DNA from: Chlamydiota bacterium
GTDB lineage: Bacteria > Chlamydiota > Chlamydiia > Chlamydiales > SM23-39
DNA length: 13,624 bases
Direction of reading: 5' to 3'
NCBI GenBank assembly: GCA_027449725.1
Contig: DAIDLB010000083.1
Span: forward strand, 1 to 13,624
Shown: one piece after another, positions 6,563 through 13,569 of the stretch
Layout: each line of letters begins with the position of its first letter
Position numbering within the stretch: position 1 is the stretch's first letter
Notes under the pieces: model-generated
Told to the model about the DNA's origin: nothing
Databases searched by the model: none
Seen by the model: the letters and a program-made list of their open reading frames with translations, nothing else
Program-made: the position numbers and the translations under genes

Positions 6563-8677
6563 TTGGAAAGCTACCTCAGCCCGCAGCACTACGACCTCGT
6601 GACTCCGGACGGCTATATCACCCACATCCATCCGATCGACGAGAAGCGCAAGCTCGCCGTCGTTCAGATCGATGACATTTCCCCCGTCTTCGTCGGCTAT
6701 GCCATCGATCCGCATCTGGTTTTCTTCAATATGAAGAGCACACTCGCACAGCTGGGGCTCAACGGCATCGGCCGCGAATACTCGTTTGAGCGAAAGCACC
6801 ACCGCGCCACCGTGAAAGTGGAGCTAACTGCGATGAGCGATCTCGGCGCCGCCATCCTCGATCTCCTGCCAACGGGCGCGTATATCGGCAAGCTCTTTGC
6901 CGCCGACGACCGGCGCCGCGTGCGCGACCCCGACTACCTGATGAGGATGTTCGGCCGCTCGGACCGCAAGGGGCGCCCGCTCCTCTCTCTCGGCGGCTTC
7001 GAGGGCAGCGGCGACCTCATCCTTGAAAAGCTCGAAGGGCGCACGGTTGCCTTCCTCTCGCTAAAGGGAGGCGCGATTCAATATGAACCATCCATTTCAG
7101 GGTTCCTTCCCACTCTGGCCAAGGCGCTGACCCGCAATTTTTCCCAGCTTCGCCGGCTCCTCCACCTCCACCATAACTGGGTCGAAGGGGCGCCGCGCAT
7201 CGTAAAAGAAAATGAGGTACTTCTCGTCCGAACGGCGCCGCTCCATATCCGAACCGTCTACGGCAGGGTCGTAGACCGGCTTCTTCCGCAAGGCTATACC
7301 CACATGGCGGCCTCTGTCCTGCAGCCGGATACCTCCGCATCGGGCGACATCTATGAACTCTACGGGACAAGCGCACAGGCAATCGACGATATCCCGCTCG
7401 AGTTCTATACCCTGGAGCCGCATCGCGAGCACGTCTTTTTCGCCGACCGCGACCAATTGCAGGCAAGCCTTGAAGACCCGAAAAGCCTCTTTACGGCCTT
7501 CGACACCGCGCCGCAGCCAGGCCAACTCGCATCGGTCTTCGTCGTCAAGGGGACGCAGATGCAGGGGCTTCAAGCCAAAGACTGGATCGTCCGCGACCCG
7601 TTCAAGTTCGATTTTCCGGGCCTGGCCCATCCATCGAGGCAAGCGCAGGTCGTCGAAAAATACATCGAGCACCAGCCGGCCTATCCGTTCCTCAAGGCGA
7701 TTGAAACAGGCCTCATCACCTCGCAGGGGATTTTACTCAGCCGCCACTTCCCCACTCCCCTTCTCAAGCGGATGCTCCTCAACGACGAGGTGCAGCGGTG
7801 CCTAAAAAGGCTCTACTTCCAATATCCGTCTCTCTCCTACGGCAGCTTTTTTTCCCATGAAGACCGGGCGATGCTCGTCGATCTTGCGAAATTTGGCATC
7901 CCAACCTATTGGGTCGACAAGGATTCGGGAAAGATTTTGCAATATACGCTCAAGCCGGAAAAAGAAGCCGGCCTCTTCGTCCCTCTTTCCCAGGTCGACA
8001 CGTTCCGCAAGGCGACTTTTTTTGGCGTCTACGGCTCGAACCTGCAAGAAGGGGTATTTGAAAAAGAACTGACAGGACTTCTCGAAGGAGTCCTTGCCCT
8101 CCGAGCCGAAACGCAACACCCGCTCCTTTCGAAAGAGACGCCGCTCGCCCTCCTGACCGGAGGGGGCCCGGGAGCGATGGAAGTCGGCAACCGCGTCGCC
8201 AAAAAACTCAACATTCTCTCTTGCGCCAACCTCGTCGACTTCCGGCCCAAAGACCAAAGCGTCGTCAACGAGCAGAAGCAAAACCCCCATATCGACGCTA
8301 AGATGACCTACCGGCTCGACCGCCTGGTAGAGCGTCAAGCCGAATTCTACCTCGACTTTCCGATCTTCCTCCCGGGCGGGATCGGCATGGACTTCGAGTA
8401 TACCCTGGAAGAGGTGCGCCGCAAAACGGGGTCGTCGCCGCCGAACCCCATCCTCCTCTTTGGCGAAGCCGACTACTGGAAGCGAAAAGTCAGCTCGCGT
8501 TTCCGTTTGAACCGCGAGACGGGGACGATCAAAGGGTCCGAATGGGTGAGCAACTGCTTTTTCTGCATCCAGACAGCCGAACAGGGCCTCTCCGTCTTGA
8601 GCCGGTTCTTCGAAAACCGGCTCCCGATCGGCAAAGAAGGACCTATCTATGACGACGGTTTTTGCATCGTCTTATAA
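6563..8677 (+). CDS. Large protein with C-terminal LOG-family Rossmann domain
   Basis: The 704-residue product starts at a TTG (6563), preceded by AAAGGA at a suitable distance; the first in-frame ATG is 57 codons later and would remove an ordered-looking segment. Residues about 485-690 carry the LOG/'lysine decarboxylase-like' nucleotide-binding pattern: FFGVYGSN (487-493), LLTGGGPGAMEVGNRVAKKL (530-549) and FLPGGIGMDFEYTLEEVRRK (602-621), then NPILLFG. The key loop is usually PGG-x-GT-x-x-E; here it is PGGIGMDFE, with Met in place of Thr but the Glu kept. LOG enzymes cleave the ribose-phosphate bond of purine nucleotides. Residues 1-480 are not recognised; they look like several globular alpha/beta segments. 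The family is normally about 180-250 residues, so this is a fusion or a lineage-specific long form. It is translationally close to the YbhB-family gene and overlaps the downstream MFS gene by 31 bases tail to tail. Confidence 0.85.
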   Translation: MESYLSPQHYDLVTPDGYITHIHPIDEKRKLAVVQIDDISPVFVGYAIDPHLVFFNMKSTLAQLGLNGIGREYSFERKHHRATVKVELTAMSDLGAAILDLLPTGAYIGKLFAADDRRRVRDPDYLMRMFGRSDRKGRPLLSLGGFEGSGDLILEKLEGRTVAFLSLKGGAIQYEPSISGFLPTLAKALTRNFSQLRRLLHLHHNWVEGAPRIVKENEVLLVRTAPLHIRTVYGRVVDRLLPQGYTHMAASVLQPDTSASGDIYELYGTSAQAIDDIPLEFYTLEPHREHVFFADRDQLQASLEDPKSLFTAFDTAPQPGQLASVFVVKGTQMQGLQAKDWIVRDPFKFDFPGLAHPSRQAQVVEKYIEHQPAYPFLKAIETGLITSQGILLSRHFPTPLLKRMLLNDEVQRCLKRLYFQYPSLSYGSFFSHEDRAMLVDLAKFGIPTYWVDKDSGKILQYTLKPEKEAGLFVPLSQVDTFRKATFFGVYGSNLQEGVFEKELTGLLEGVLALRAETQHPLLSKETPLALLTGGGPGAMEVGNRVAKKLNILSCANLVDFRPKDQSVVNEQKQNPHIDAKMTYRLDRLVERQAEFYLDFPIFLPGGIGMDFEYTLEEVRRKTGSSPPNPILLFGEADYWKRKVSSRFRLNRETGTIKGSEWVSNCFFCIQTAEQGLSVLSRFFENRLPIGKEGPIYDDGFCIVL
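8599..8623. other. Perfect 9-base-pair hairpin at the converging gene ends
   Basis: GAGCCGGTT (8599-8607) and AACCGGCTC (8615-8623) are exact reverse complements around a 7-base loop. The hairpin is coding in the LOG-domain gene and begins 24 bases beyond the stop of the converging MFS gene. There is no U-run on either strand, so it is not a standard intrinsic terminator, but it could protect or end the MFS transcript. Confidence 0.35.
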
Positions 8678-9879
8678 TTCACTAGGAAATAGAGAAACGA
8701 AATGAAAAGCAGCACTGAGCCGACGAGCAGCGGAGCATAGAGGTTCCAGCCGGCCAGCATCCCTGCCGCAATCGGCGAGACCATCTGCCCGATCGACCAC
8801 ATGGCGCTTCCCGATCCCATCGCCCTCCCCTGCATCTCGTCGGAGGCTTGCAAAGAGAGCTTGGTGTTGAGATTGACCCAGGAAAGGGCGCCGCCGATGA
8901 TGACGAGCGGCATGAGCATCCAATAAGGCCACTGAGTGTCCGGCACCACAAAGAGCGCCACCCCGACGCAGGCGATGAGAAGGCCCGCGGCAATGAGGGC
9001 GCGAAGGGAAAAAAAGCCTCGCAGCTCCTCATTGAGGAACATCGACATGAAAAACCACCAAAGGGCCATGTAGGCGTAAATGTCTCCGATCAAATTCGGC
9101 CCCATCTGGAACTTCTGCACCAAATAGGTGGGGCTAAAGATGAGGAAAAAAGACCAGCCGAGCGAAAAGAGGAGATAGGTCGTCAGGATCTTTCGCAAAA
9201 TCCGATGGCTGAATACAAACCGGAGGTCTTTAAACGTCTTGGAAAACGTGGCTTCCTCGCTTTTCCGGCTCCAGGTTTCGGTATAGAAGAAGAGAACGAC
9301 GAGGAAGTTGATCAAAGCGGCGATGGCGGCAAAGAGAAAGGCGCCCGATCCGGACAGCCACTCCGGGTTGGCCAGCTTTCCGCCGAACCAGGGCCCTGCG
9401 ACAAAGCCAAGGCCGCCGACTCCGAGCAAAACGCCAAAGGCGCGGCTCCGATGTTTGACGTCGGTCAAATCGGCTGTCGCCGCCTGAGCCAGAGCAAAGT
9501 TGCCCGAGCAAAAGCCGGTGACGATCCGTCCAACAAACATCCACTCAAGACTTTGGCTGTACACGCTAAAGGCCATGACGCCGTAGCCAAGAATGCTGAG
9601 CCCGATGGTCAAGAGGAAGGTCTTGTAGCGGCCGAAATGGTCGGCCATCACGCCCGAGAGCGGCGCGCCGAAGAACTGGGCAATCCCGAAGACGGAAAAC
9701 AAAAGCCCTAAAACCGCCGTCCGCACCTCGACCCCGCTTCCCTCGGCAAAAAATTGGAGATTGGGATCGAGAAGCAAAGGGGCAAGCACCGGAAATACAA
9801 TCGAAAAACCGATCAAATCAAACGTGTAGGTAAACAAAACGGTCAAAAAGGTACGGAAATGACTAGGCGACTTAAACAT
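8647..9879 (-). CDS. MFS drug:proton antiporter-like transporter (DHA1/TetA type)
   Basis: From the ATG at 9879 the protein has 410 residues and twelve predicted helices. The loop 2-3 motif GVMADHFGRYKT (76-87) is the MFS motif A. In helix 5, GVGGLGFVAGPWFGG (153-167) matches motif C, which is restricted to proton-driven exporters, so export is inferred. The substrate cannot be read from the sequence. The start at 9879 is chosen because AAGGAGA (9894-9888) sits eight bases upstream and because the ATG overlaps the stop of the preceding gene as TGATG, a translational coupling arrangement. An in-frame ATG at 9900 would put this ribosome site inside the coding region. The 3' end overlaps the LOG-domain gene by 31 bases. 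Confidence 0.88.
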   Translation of the reverse strand: MFKSPSHFRTFLTVLFTYTFDLIGFSIVFPVLAPLLLDPNLQFFAEGSGVEVRTAVLGLLFSVFGIAQFFGAPLSGVMADHFGRYKTFLLTIGLSILGYGVMAFSVYSQSLEWMFVGRIVTGFCSGNFALAQAATADLTDVKHRSRAFGVLLGVGGLGFVAGPWFGGKLANPEWLSGSGAFLFAAIAALINFLVVLFFYTETWSRKSEEATFSKTFKDLRFVFSHRILRKILTTYLLFSLGWSFFLIFSPTYLVQKFQMGPNLIGDIYAYMALWWFFMSMFLNEELRGFFSLRALIAAGLLIACVGVALFVVPDTQWPYWMLMPLVIIGGALSWVNLNTKLSLQASDEMQGRAMGSGSAMWSIGQMVSPIAAGMLAGWNLYAPLLVGSVLLFISFLYFLVNYKTMQKPSS

Positions 9880-10391
9880 CAGGCTGATCTCCTTCGGCAT
9901 GCTTCGCTGTTGATGCCGCCGCCGAAGAGCGAGCCTTGGGCCAGGTCGGTCAACATCTTGTCTGCCTGCTTTTCCTCTTTGGCCGATTCATTGAGAAGCG
10001 CTTCCAATTCCTTCATTTTCAAATGGCGGGCAAAAGATTTCAAGACGCCGTAGAGCGCGATCTCGTAATGCTTGATCTTCTGGAGCATGCTGATCAAAGC
10101 GGCGTCGAGGACCTGATCGAGATAATGCATGTTCAGGGTCTTTTTGCACTCCCGGACAAGACCTTTCATCGCCTCGCATTCAGAAACGGCGAAATCAACT
10201 CCCATCATCCGCCCGATCTCTTCCAGCCTCTCAATCTGTTTGGGGATTTCTTTGCCTATCGTCTCGAAGAGCTCTTTGAGCTTGGGATTCCGGGCCCCCT
10301 TGATCATCTCCGGCATAAGATGCTGAATTTCTGTTTCAACACAATAAACCGTCTTTAATTCTTCATGAAACAGATGTTGGAAGTCTTTCAT
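9879..10391 (-). CDS. DUF892/YciF-family ferritin-like protein
   Basis: The 170-residue protein matches the YciE/YciF (DUF892) family over its whole length. The N-terminus (FQHLFHEELKTVYCVETEI, 4-22) supplies the first helix with paired acidic residues. CEAMKGLV (72-79) is the family's hallmark. KIKHYEIALYGVLKSFA (105-121) carries the His-Tyr-Glu metal-site triad, and AKEEKQADKMLTDLA (137-151) the last acidic helix. Members form four-helix ferritin-like bundles with a possible di-metal site and are often stress-induced; their reaction is unknown. GAGGTG five bases before the ATG is a good ribosome site. The stop overlaps the start of the MFS antiporter gene by one base, so the two are co-translated. 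The last 15 residues (SLFGGGINSEACRRRSA region) lie outside the conserved fold. Confidence 0.92.
   Translation of the reverse strand: MKDFQHLFHEELKTVYCVETEIQHLMPEMIKGARNPKLKELFETIGKEIPKQIERLEEIGRMMGVDFAVSECEAMKGLVRECKKTLNMHYLDQVLDAALISMLQKIKHYEIALYGVLKSFARHLKMKELEALLNESAKEEKQADKMLTDLAQGSLFGGGINSEACRRRSA
9888..9894 (-). promoter_or_regulatory. Strong Shine-Dalgarno that fixes the MFS start at 9879
   Basis: AAGGAGA on the minus strand ends eight bases before the ATG at 9879. It lies inside the last codons of the DUF892 gene. Its position argues against the upstream ATG at 9900. Confidence 0.75.
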
Positions 10392-10412
10392 GCAAACACC
10401 TCACATCTTCAC

Positions 10413-10443
10413 ATTATCATCTAACCAATGAAAAACAAAGCAA
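10413..10443 (-). promoter_or_regulatory. Candidate promoter for the DUF892-MFS pair
   Basis: On the minus strand GATAAT (10418-10413) is five of six to the -10 consensus, with TTGCTT (10443-10438) 19 bases upstream. The spacing is long. The leader would be about 15 bases and includes the ribosome site. It lies in the only gap of this strand cluster large enough for a separate promoter (10392-10478). Confidence 0.35.
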
Positions 10444-10478
10444 TATTTTATTCGACTTCTTAAATACTGAGTTGTTGG

Positions 10479-11678
10479 CTAGAATCCGTAGGAGAAGTTG
10501 AATTCCCAATAGTGGGTACGCTGGTTTTGGAACTGCCCTTCGAGCGAGTAGCCTTGGTGGAAGCCGGCATAAATGCGCAGTTTTCTGCCGACGCCGGCGA
10601 GCTTGCTGAACTCGTAGCCGAGGCGATAGGTGCCGTCGAAATTCCAGTCAAGCCACTGGTAGTTGCGGATGTGGAGGGCGACGAAAAACGTCCCGAACAA
10701 CCTTTGCTTTAAGAACTTGGTTCCGAAGAAGCGCGCTTCGGTCCCATACTGAATATACATCGGGGGTTTTTCCGGATAGCTTTCGTCGCTGTGGACGATG
10801 ACGCCGGGACCGACATAGAAACGGAGCCCTTCCGTCGCCTGATACGAGGTGTATAAATCGATTGCTTCAATGCTTGGGTTGAGCCGTTTTACCTCGGGAT
10901 GGTTGACCATGTATTCGTCGCCGAGGTGGCTGGAAATATGGTATGCCCGAAACCGGAAAGACCACTGGTTGATGGCATAGGTCAATGGGATGCCGAAATA
11001 GAAGTCGGTATTGACCAGCTCCGTGCCGCCGTCGGGATTGGGGCTGGGATCGATATTGAAGACGGACCAGATCCCCGCTTCGATGCCGATCTGGAGATCT
11101 CCCCTTCCCCAGACGTTGAGCCAGCGATAAATGGGGAAGTCGTCGCCGAGCGCGATGCCAATGGTCTTGACGCCGATGACGTGGTCGCCGGCGCGATAAC
11201 CCAGGGTGTAGTTGACTTGGCGCGGGTCGGCGATAAGGGGCTGAAAAAGTACGGTCATCTGCGGGAACCAGATGCCATTGAGCTGTGGGCGGCGCACATA
11301 TTTTTCGCGGAGCTCTTCGCTCTCGTGCGAGATGCCGTCGATGATGACCACTTCTTTGACGCCGGGAACGTCTTTGACAAAGGAGACGATGCTATTGGCG
11401 GTGAGCTTGTTTTTCGGGAGGTTGGCGAGCCAGACTTTGCGCTCTTTCACTAAAACGATGACGCTGTACTCGAAGTAGTGCATGTCTACGAGGGCTTGCA
11501 AATACCCTTCAAAATAGGGGTCGGTGCAATCTTCGACGGCTACGGGAGGCACGCTATCGGAGCGGGTCAAAACGAGGCTGACCTCTTCGCGCGGCGGTTC
11601 TTCCGCCTGCAGCTCCTCTTCCGCAAAGGCGAGCTTGGGCGCTAACAATAAAAGAAGCAATGCAGTCGATCGAACCAT
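10479..11678 (-). CDS. DUF1207 outer-membrane protein
   Basis: The 399-residue product begins with a clear Sec signal peptide (MVRSTALLLLLLAPKLAFA, then EEE). Residues about 55-110 (EGYLQALVDMHYFEYSVIVL onward, ending PGVKEVVIID) have the beta-alpha-beta layout and 'x-V-x-L-x-G/A-x-V' rhythm of a small BON-like domain. The rest, from about residue 135, is built of alternating strands rich in aromatic residues (e.g. WSFRFRAYHISSHLGDEY) and ends in Phe after FNFSYGF, as expected for an outer-membrane beta-barrel recognised by BamA. This matches my memory of DUF1207, seen in chlamydiae and some other Gram-negative bacteria; its function is unknown. It follows the MFS gene by 21 bases on the same strand and is probably in its operon. 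The stop is followed by an 87-base gap without a clear terminator. Confidence 0.83.
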   Translation of the reverse strand: MVRSTALLLLLLAPKLAFAEEELQAEEPPREEVSLVLTRSDSVPPVAVEDCTDPYFEGYLQALVDMHYFEYSVIVLVKERKVWLANLPKNKLTANSIVSFVKDVPGVKEVVIIDGISHESEELREKYVRRPQLNGIWFPQMTVLFQPLIADPRQVNYTLGYRAGDHVIGVKTIGIALGDDFPIYRWLNVWGRGDLQIGIEAGIWSVFNIDPSPNPDGGTELVNTDFYFGIPLTYAINQWSFRFRAYHISSHLGDEYMVNHPEVKRLNPSIEAIDLYTSYQATEGLRFYVGPGVIVHSDESYPEKPPMYIQYGTEARFFGTKFLKQRLFGTFFVALHIRNYQWLDWNFDGTYRLGYEFSKLAGVGRKLRIYAGFHQGYSLEGQFQNQRTHYWEFNFSYGF

Positions 11679-11699
11679 AATAAAACGTCTTTTAACGTT

Positions 11700-12926
11700 C
11701 TATATACACTTCGATTCATTCGCCGCCAAGGATTTCTTCGAGGCTTTAAAAAGATAGAGGCCGCTGCCGAGAAAAAGGAGACCGCTGAAGGCGAAGGTAG
11801 ACAGAGCGCCCCACACTCCAAGCAAACAAGTTCCGAGCGGCGGCCCGACGGCGCCCCTGAGTCCTGCCAAGACCACGCCGACGCCGGTGTACCTGGAGCT
11901 CTCTTCTTTCTCTGAAAAGTGAGGGCCCGACATGCTCCATACAAGATGGCTTCCCCCCTGACCGACGCCATATAAAAACCAGGCGGCGTAAAACCAAACG
12001 AGCGCCCACTTGGAAGCGAGCATCAGAAGCGGAAACAAAGCAAACGCGACCGAGACCAGGCTGGCGACGCGATGAATGGGCATCCGTTCCATCGAGCGGG
12101 ACCAGAGCGGAGACGAGGCGACATAGCCCAGTCCCTTCGCAGCGGCAATGGCCATGGCCATCTGGATGTGGGTGATGCCCAGGTCGTCGACCATAAAAAT
12201 GGGGTACACAGGCCTCACAAGCATGATGGCGAAGCCGGAGACCATGAAGCCCCACTGAAAGGTGGCAAAGTCTTTCCTTCGACGCATCAATTCAATGCTA
12301 TCGCGCCACGGCCTGGCGACCAATTCTCTCAGCGTAGGCCGCTCCTCCCTCTCGCACTCGACAACGGGAACCCGGCACTGCACAATCAGCCCCGCCAACC
12401 CCACCAGCGTCGCGCCGACAATGAGCCCCTTCCAGCACCCCGGGTCGCGGTCCAAGATCAACCCCATGGCCAAAGCGAGAATAAACCCTTCCGCATACCC
12501 CAGGGCGGCGCTGAACGAAAAGGCCCTTTCCCGCTTCCCTGCCGGCATATTTCTCTTTAAAATCTCCATCCAGGACGGCATTCCTGCTCGATAGAAAAGC
12601 ATATAGTTGACAAAGGCGGCGATGACGACCCAGACGTTATCGAACCAAGGGACGAGCAAAAACGGCGCCCGCATCAACAAGCCGGCCCCGAGCAAATTCC
12701 GCCTCAACCGCCCTTTGGACCAGGTGCTCCAATAAAACGACAAAATGGTCGAAACGGGCGTAAGAGTGGTGAGCAGCGCGATCTGAAAGGCCGAGGCGTG
12801 AAGGTCCTTGTATAAAATGACGGAAACGAAGGTATATAGGGTAAATAGCGGCTCATGGAGAAGGCTTGATAGGAAAAGGGCCCTTTTAGTCTGCTTCTGA
12901 GCCTGAACAGCAATCGCTAGATCCAT
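11700..12926 (-). CDS. MFS permease of unknown substrate
   Basis: From the ATG at 12926 the protein has 408 residues with eleven to twelve hydrophobic helices. A central basic loop at about residues 195-220 (RPTLRELVARPWRDSIELMR) separates the two six-helix halves. Motif A is degenerate (STWSKGRLRRNLL), and there is no exporter motif C, so direction and substrate cannot be inferred. WFLYGVGQGGSHLVWSMSGP in the C-terminal half is a distinctive helix. The frame extends to a GTG at 12965, giving 13 further residues (AGNSKNRYSFWL and so on). Neither start has a good ribosome site; the ATG is preferred because the extra residues are polar and fall outside the usual MFS start. It heads the minus-strand cluster and lies 21 bases before the DUF1207 gene. 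Confidence 0.85.
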   Translation of the reverse strand: MDLAIAVQAQKQTKRALFLSSLLHEPLFTLYTFVSVILYKDLHASAFQIALLTTLTPVSTILSFYWSTWSKGRLRRNLLGAGLLMRAPFLLVPWFDNVWVVIAAFVNYMLFYRAGMPSWMEILKRNMPAGKRERAFSFSAALGYAEGFILALAMGLILDRDPGCWKGLIVGATLVGLAGLIVQCRVPVVECEREERPTLRELVARPWRDSIELMRRRKDFATFQWGFMVSGFAIMLVRPVYPIFMVDDLGITHIQMAMAIAAAKGLGYVASSPLWSRSMERMPIHRVASLVSVAFALFPLLMLASKWALVWFYAAWFLYGVGQGGSHLVWSMSGPHFSEKEESSRYTGVGVVLAGLRGAVGPPLGTCLLGVWGALSTFAFSGLLFLGSGLYLFKASKKSLAANESKCI

Positions 12927-13143
12927 CAGCCAAAAAGAATATCTATTCTTCGAATTTCCCGCCACCTACTAAATCGAACATAAATTAATACCAAAACTAA
13001 TAAAAACAAACCAGCTCAATCACTTACAAAGAAACAGCCTCAACTTCTCAAAAAATGAGCTGACAGATTGACAAGAAATTCTATACAAATCCTTGATCGA
13101 AAAAATTCTTAACGGCTCTAAAAGCCGACTTTGGAAGAAACAC

Positions 13144-13173
13144 TTGATCGCCAAGTCCTCAATCGAATATCCT
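13144..13173 (+). promoter_or_regulatory. Candidate promoter of the tRNA gene
   Basis: TTGATC (13144-13149) and TATCCT (13168-13173) are 18 bases apart, and the tRNA begins 11 bases after the -10. The rest of the gene-free stretch 12927-13184 is AT-rich. It contains a small hairpin (CGGCT/AGCCG, 13113-13127) and nothing else I can identify. Confidence 0.35.
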
Positions 13174-13184
13174 AAGACCCTTCT

Positions 13185-13257
13185 GGGGCAATAGCTCAGC
13201 GGTTAGAGCAGCGGACTCATAACCCGTCGGTCTCTGGTTCAAATCCAGGTTGCCCCA
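13185..13257 (+). tRNA. tRNA with CAU anticodon (elongator Met, or Ile2 read after lysidine modification)
   Basis: The 73-base sequence folds as a full cloverleaf: acceptor GGGGCAA/TTGCCCC, D arm GCTC/GAGC, anticodon stem GCGGA/CCCGT around the loop CTCATAA (anticodon 13218-13220), five-base variable loop, T arm TCTGG/CCAGG with loop TTCAAAT, discriminator A. CCA is not encoded. The G1-C72 pair rules out initiator tRNA. The loop CTCATAA and the overall likeness to bacterial tRNA-Ile2 leave open that it decodes AUA after TilS modification. The innermost anticodon-stem pair is A-C instead of a Watson-Crick pair. An integrase remnant follows it, so its 3' half may be an attachment site. Confidence 0.95.
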
Positions 13258-13330
13258 TTTTCTTATCTCGCTGATCATCAGCTACATAAGAAATCAATTG
13301 GCTCTCACTAAAATGTTTGTTAGACTCTGA

Positions 13331-13349
13331 TGACCACTGGCTGACCACT
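13331..13349 (+). repeat. Direct repeats TGACCACT, possible integrase arm sites
   Basis: TGACCACT occurs at 13331-13338 and again at 13342-13349, 11 bases apart (about one helical turn), between the tRNA and the integrase remnant. Short spaced direct repeats in this position are typical of arm-type binding sites of tRNA-targeting integrases; the assignment is inference. Confidence 0.4.
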
Positions 13350-13386
13350 AAACTGCAAAAGCCTACATCGGAGGACAAACAATCGC

Positions 13387-13569
13387 ATGGCTAACTCTTT
13401 GAAAAAACAGACACAAGGAGACGCCATAAACATTCCCCCAGGTATTGATCGCCTGCCACTTAAAGATGGAGCCTATCACTACCGAGTACGTATTCGCATC
13501 AGCGGCCATAAACCTATTTCTAAAAGTCTCGACTTTGCTGCTTTTAGCAGCATAGTTCACGCTGCTTGA
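13387..13569 (+). pseudogene. N-terminal remnant of a tyrosine-type site-specific integrase
   Basis: The frame encodes 60 residues. Residues 17-47 (PPGIDRLPLKDGAYHYRVRI, then RISGHKPISKS) fit the three-stranded arm-DNA-binding domain at the N-terminus of tRNA-associated tyrosine recombinases, where the strand pattern is usually followed by a helix and then the SAM-like and catalytic domains. None of these follow: after about residue 48 the sequence runs into AAFSSIVHAA and a stop, and a complete integrase would be 300-400 residues. GGAGGA lies 11 bases before the ATG, a little far. Its place 130 bases after a tRNA on the same strand is the classic location of an island integrase. The last 13 bases overlap the end of a converging gene, which suggests that recombination or deletion replaced the rest. 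Confidence 0.6.
13536..13552 (-). terminator. Short hairpin after the right-edge minus-strand gene
   Basis: TGCTGC (13536-13541) and GCAGCA (13547-13552) pair exactly around a 5-base loop, four bases beyond the stop of the minus-strand gene. There is no U-run, so terminator function is only suggested by position. It also lies about where similarity to integrases ends. Confidence 0.3.

Noticed and set aside
8848..9711. Plus-strand frame of 287 codons
   Set aside because: It is antisense to the DHA1-type MFS gene, which has membrane helices and family motifs; the plus-strand product is a low-complexity charged sequence.
10899..11453. Plus-strand frame of 184 codons rich in Asp, Val and Gly
   Set aside because: It is antisense to the DUF1207 gene, which has a signal peptide and a barrel-type C-terminus.
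13062..13092. CTGACA / TATACA as the tRNA promoter
   Set aside because: It would leave a leader of about 90 bases before the tRNA; the TTGATC/TATCCT pair at 13144-13173 is better placed.
13113..13127. Hairpin CGGCT/AGCCG before the tRNA as a terminator
   Set aside because: The stem is only five base pairs with no U-run on the plus strand, and no plus-strand gene upstream needs termination here.
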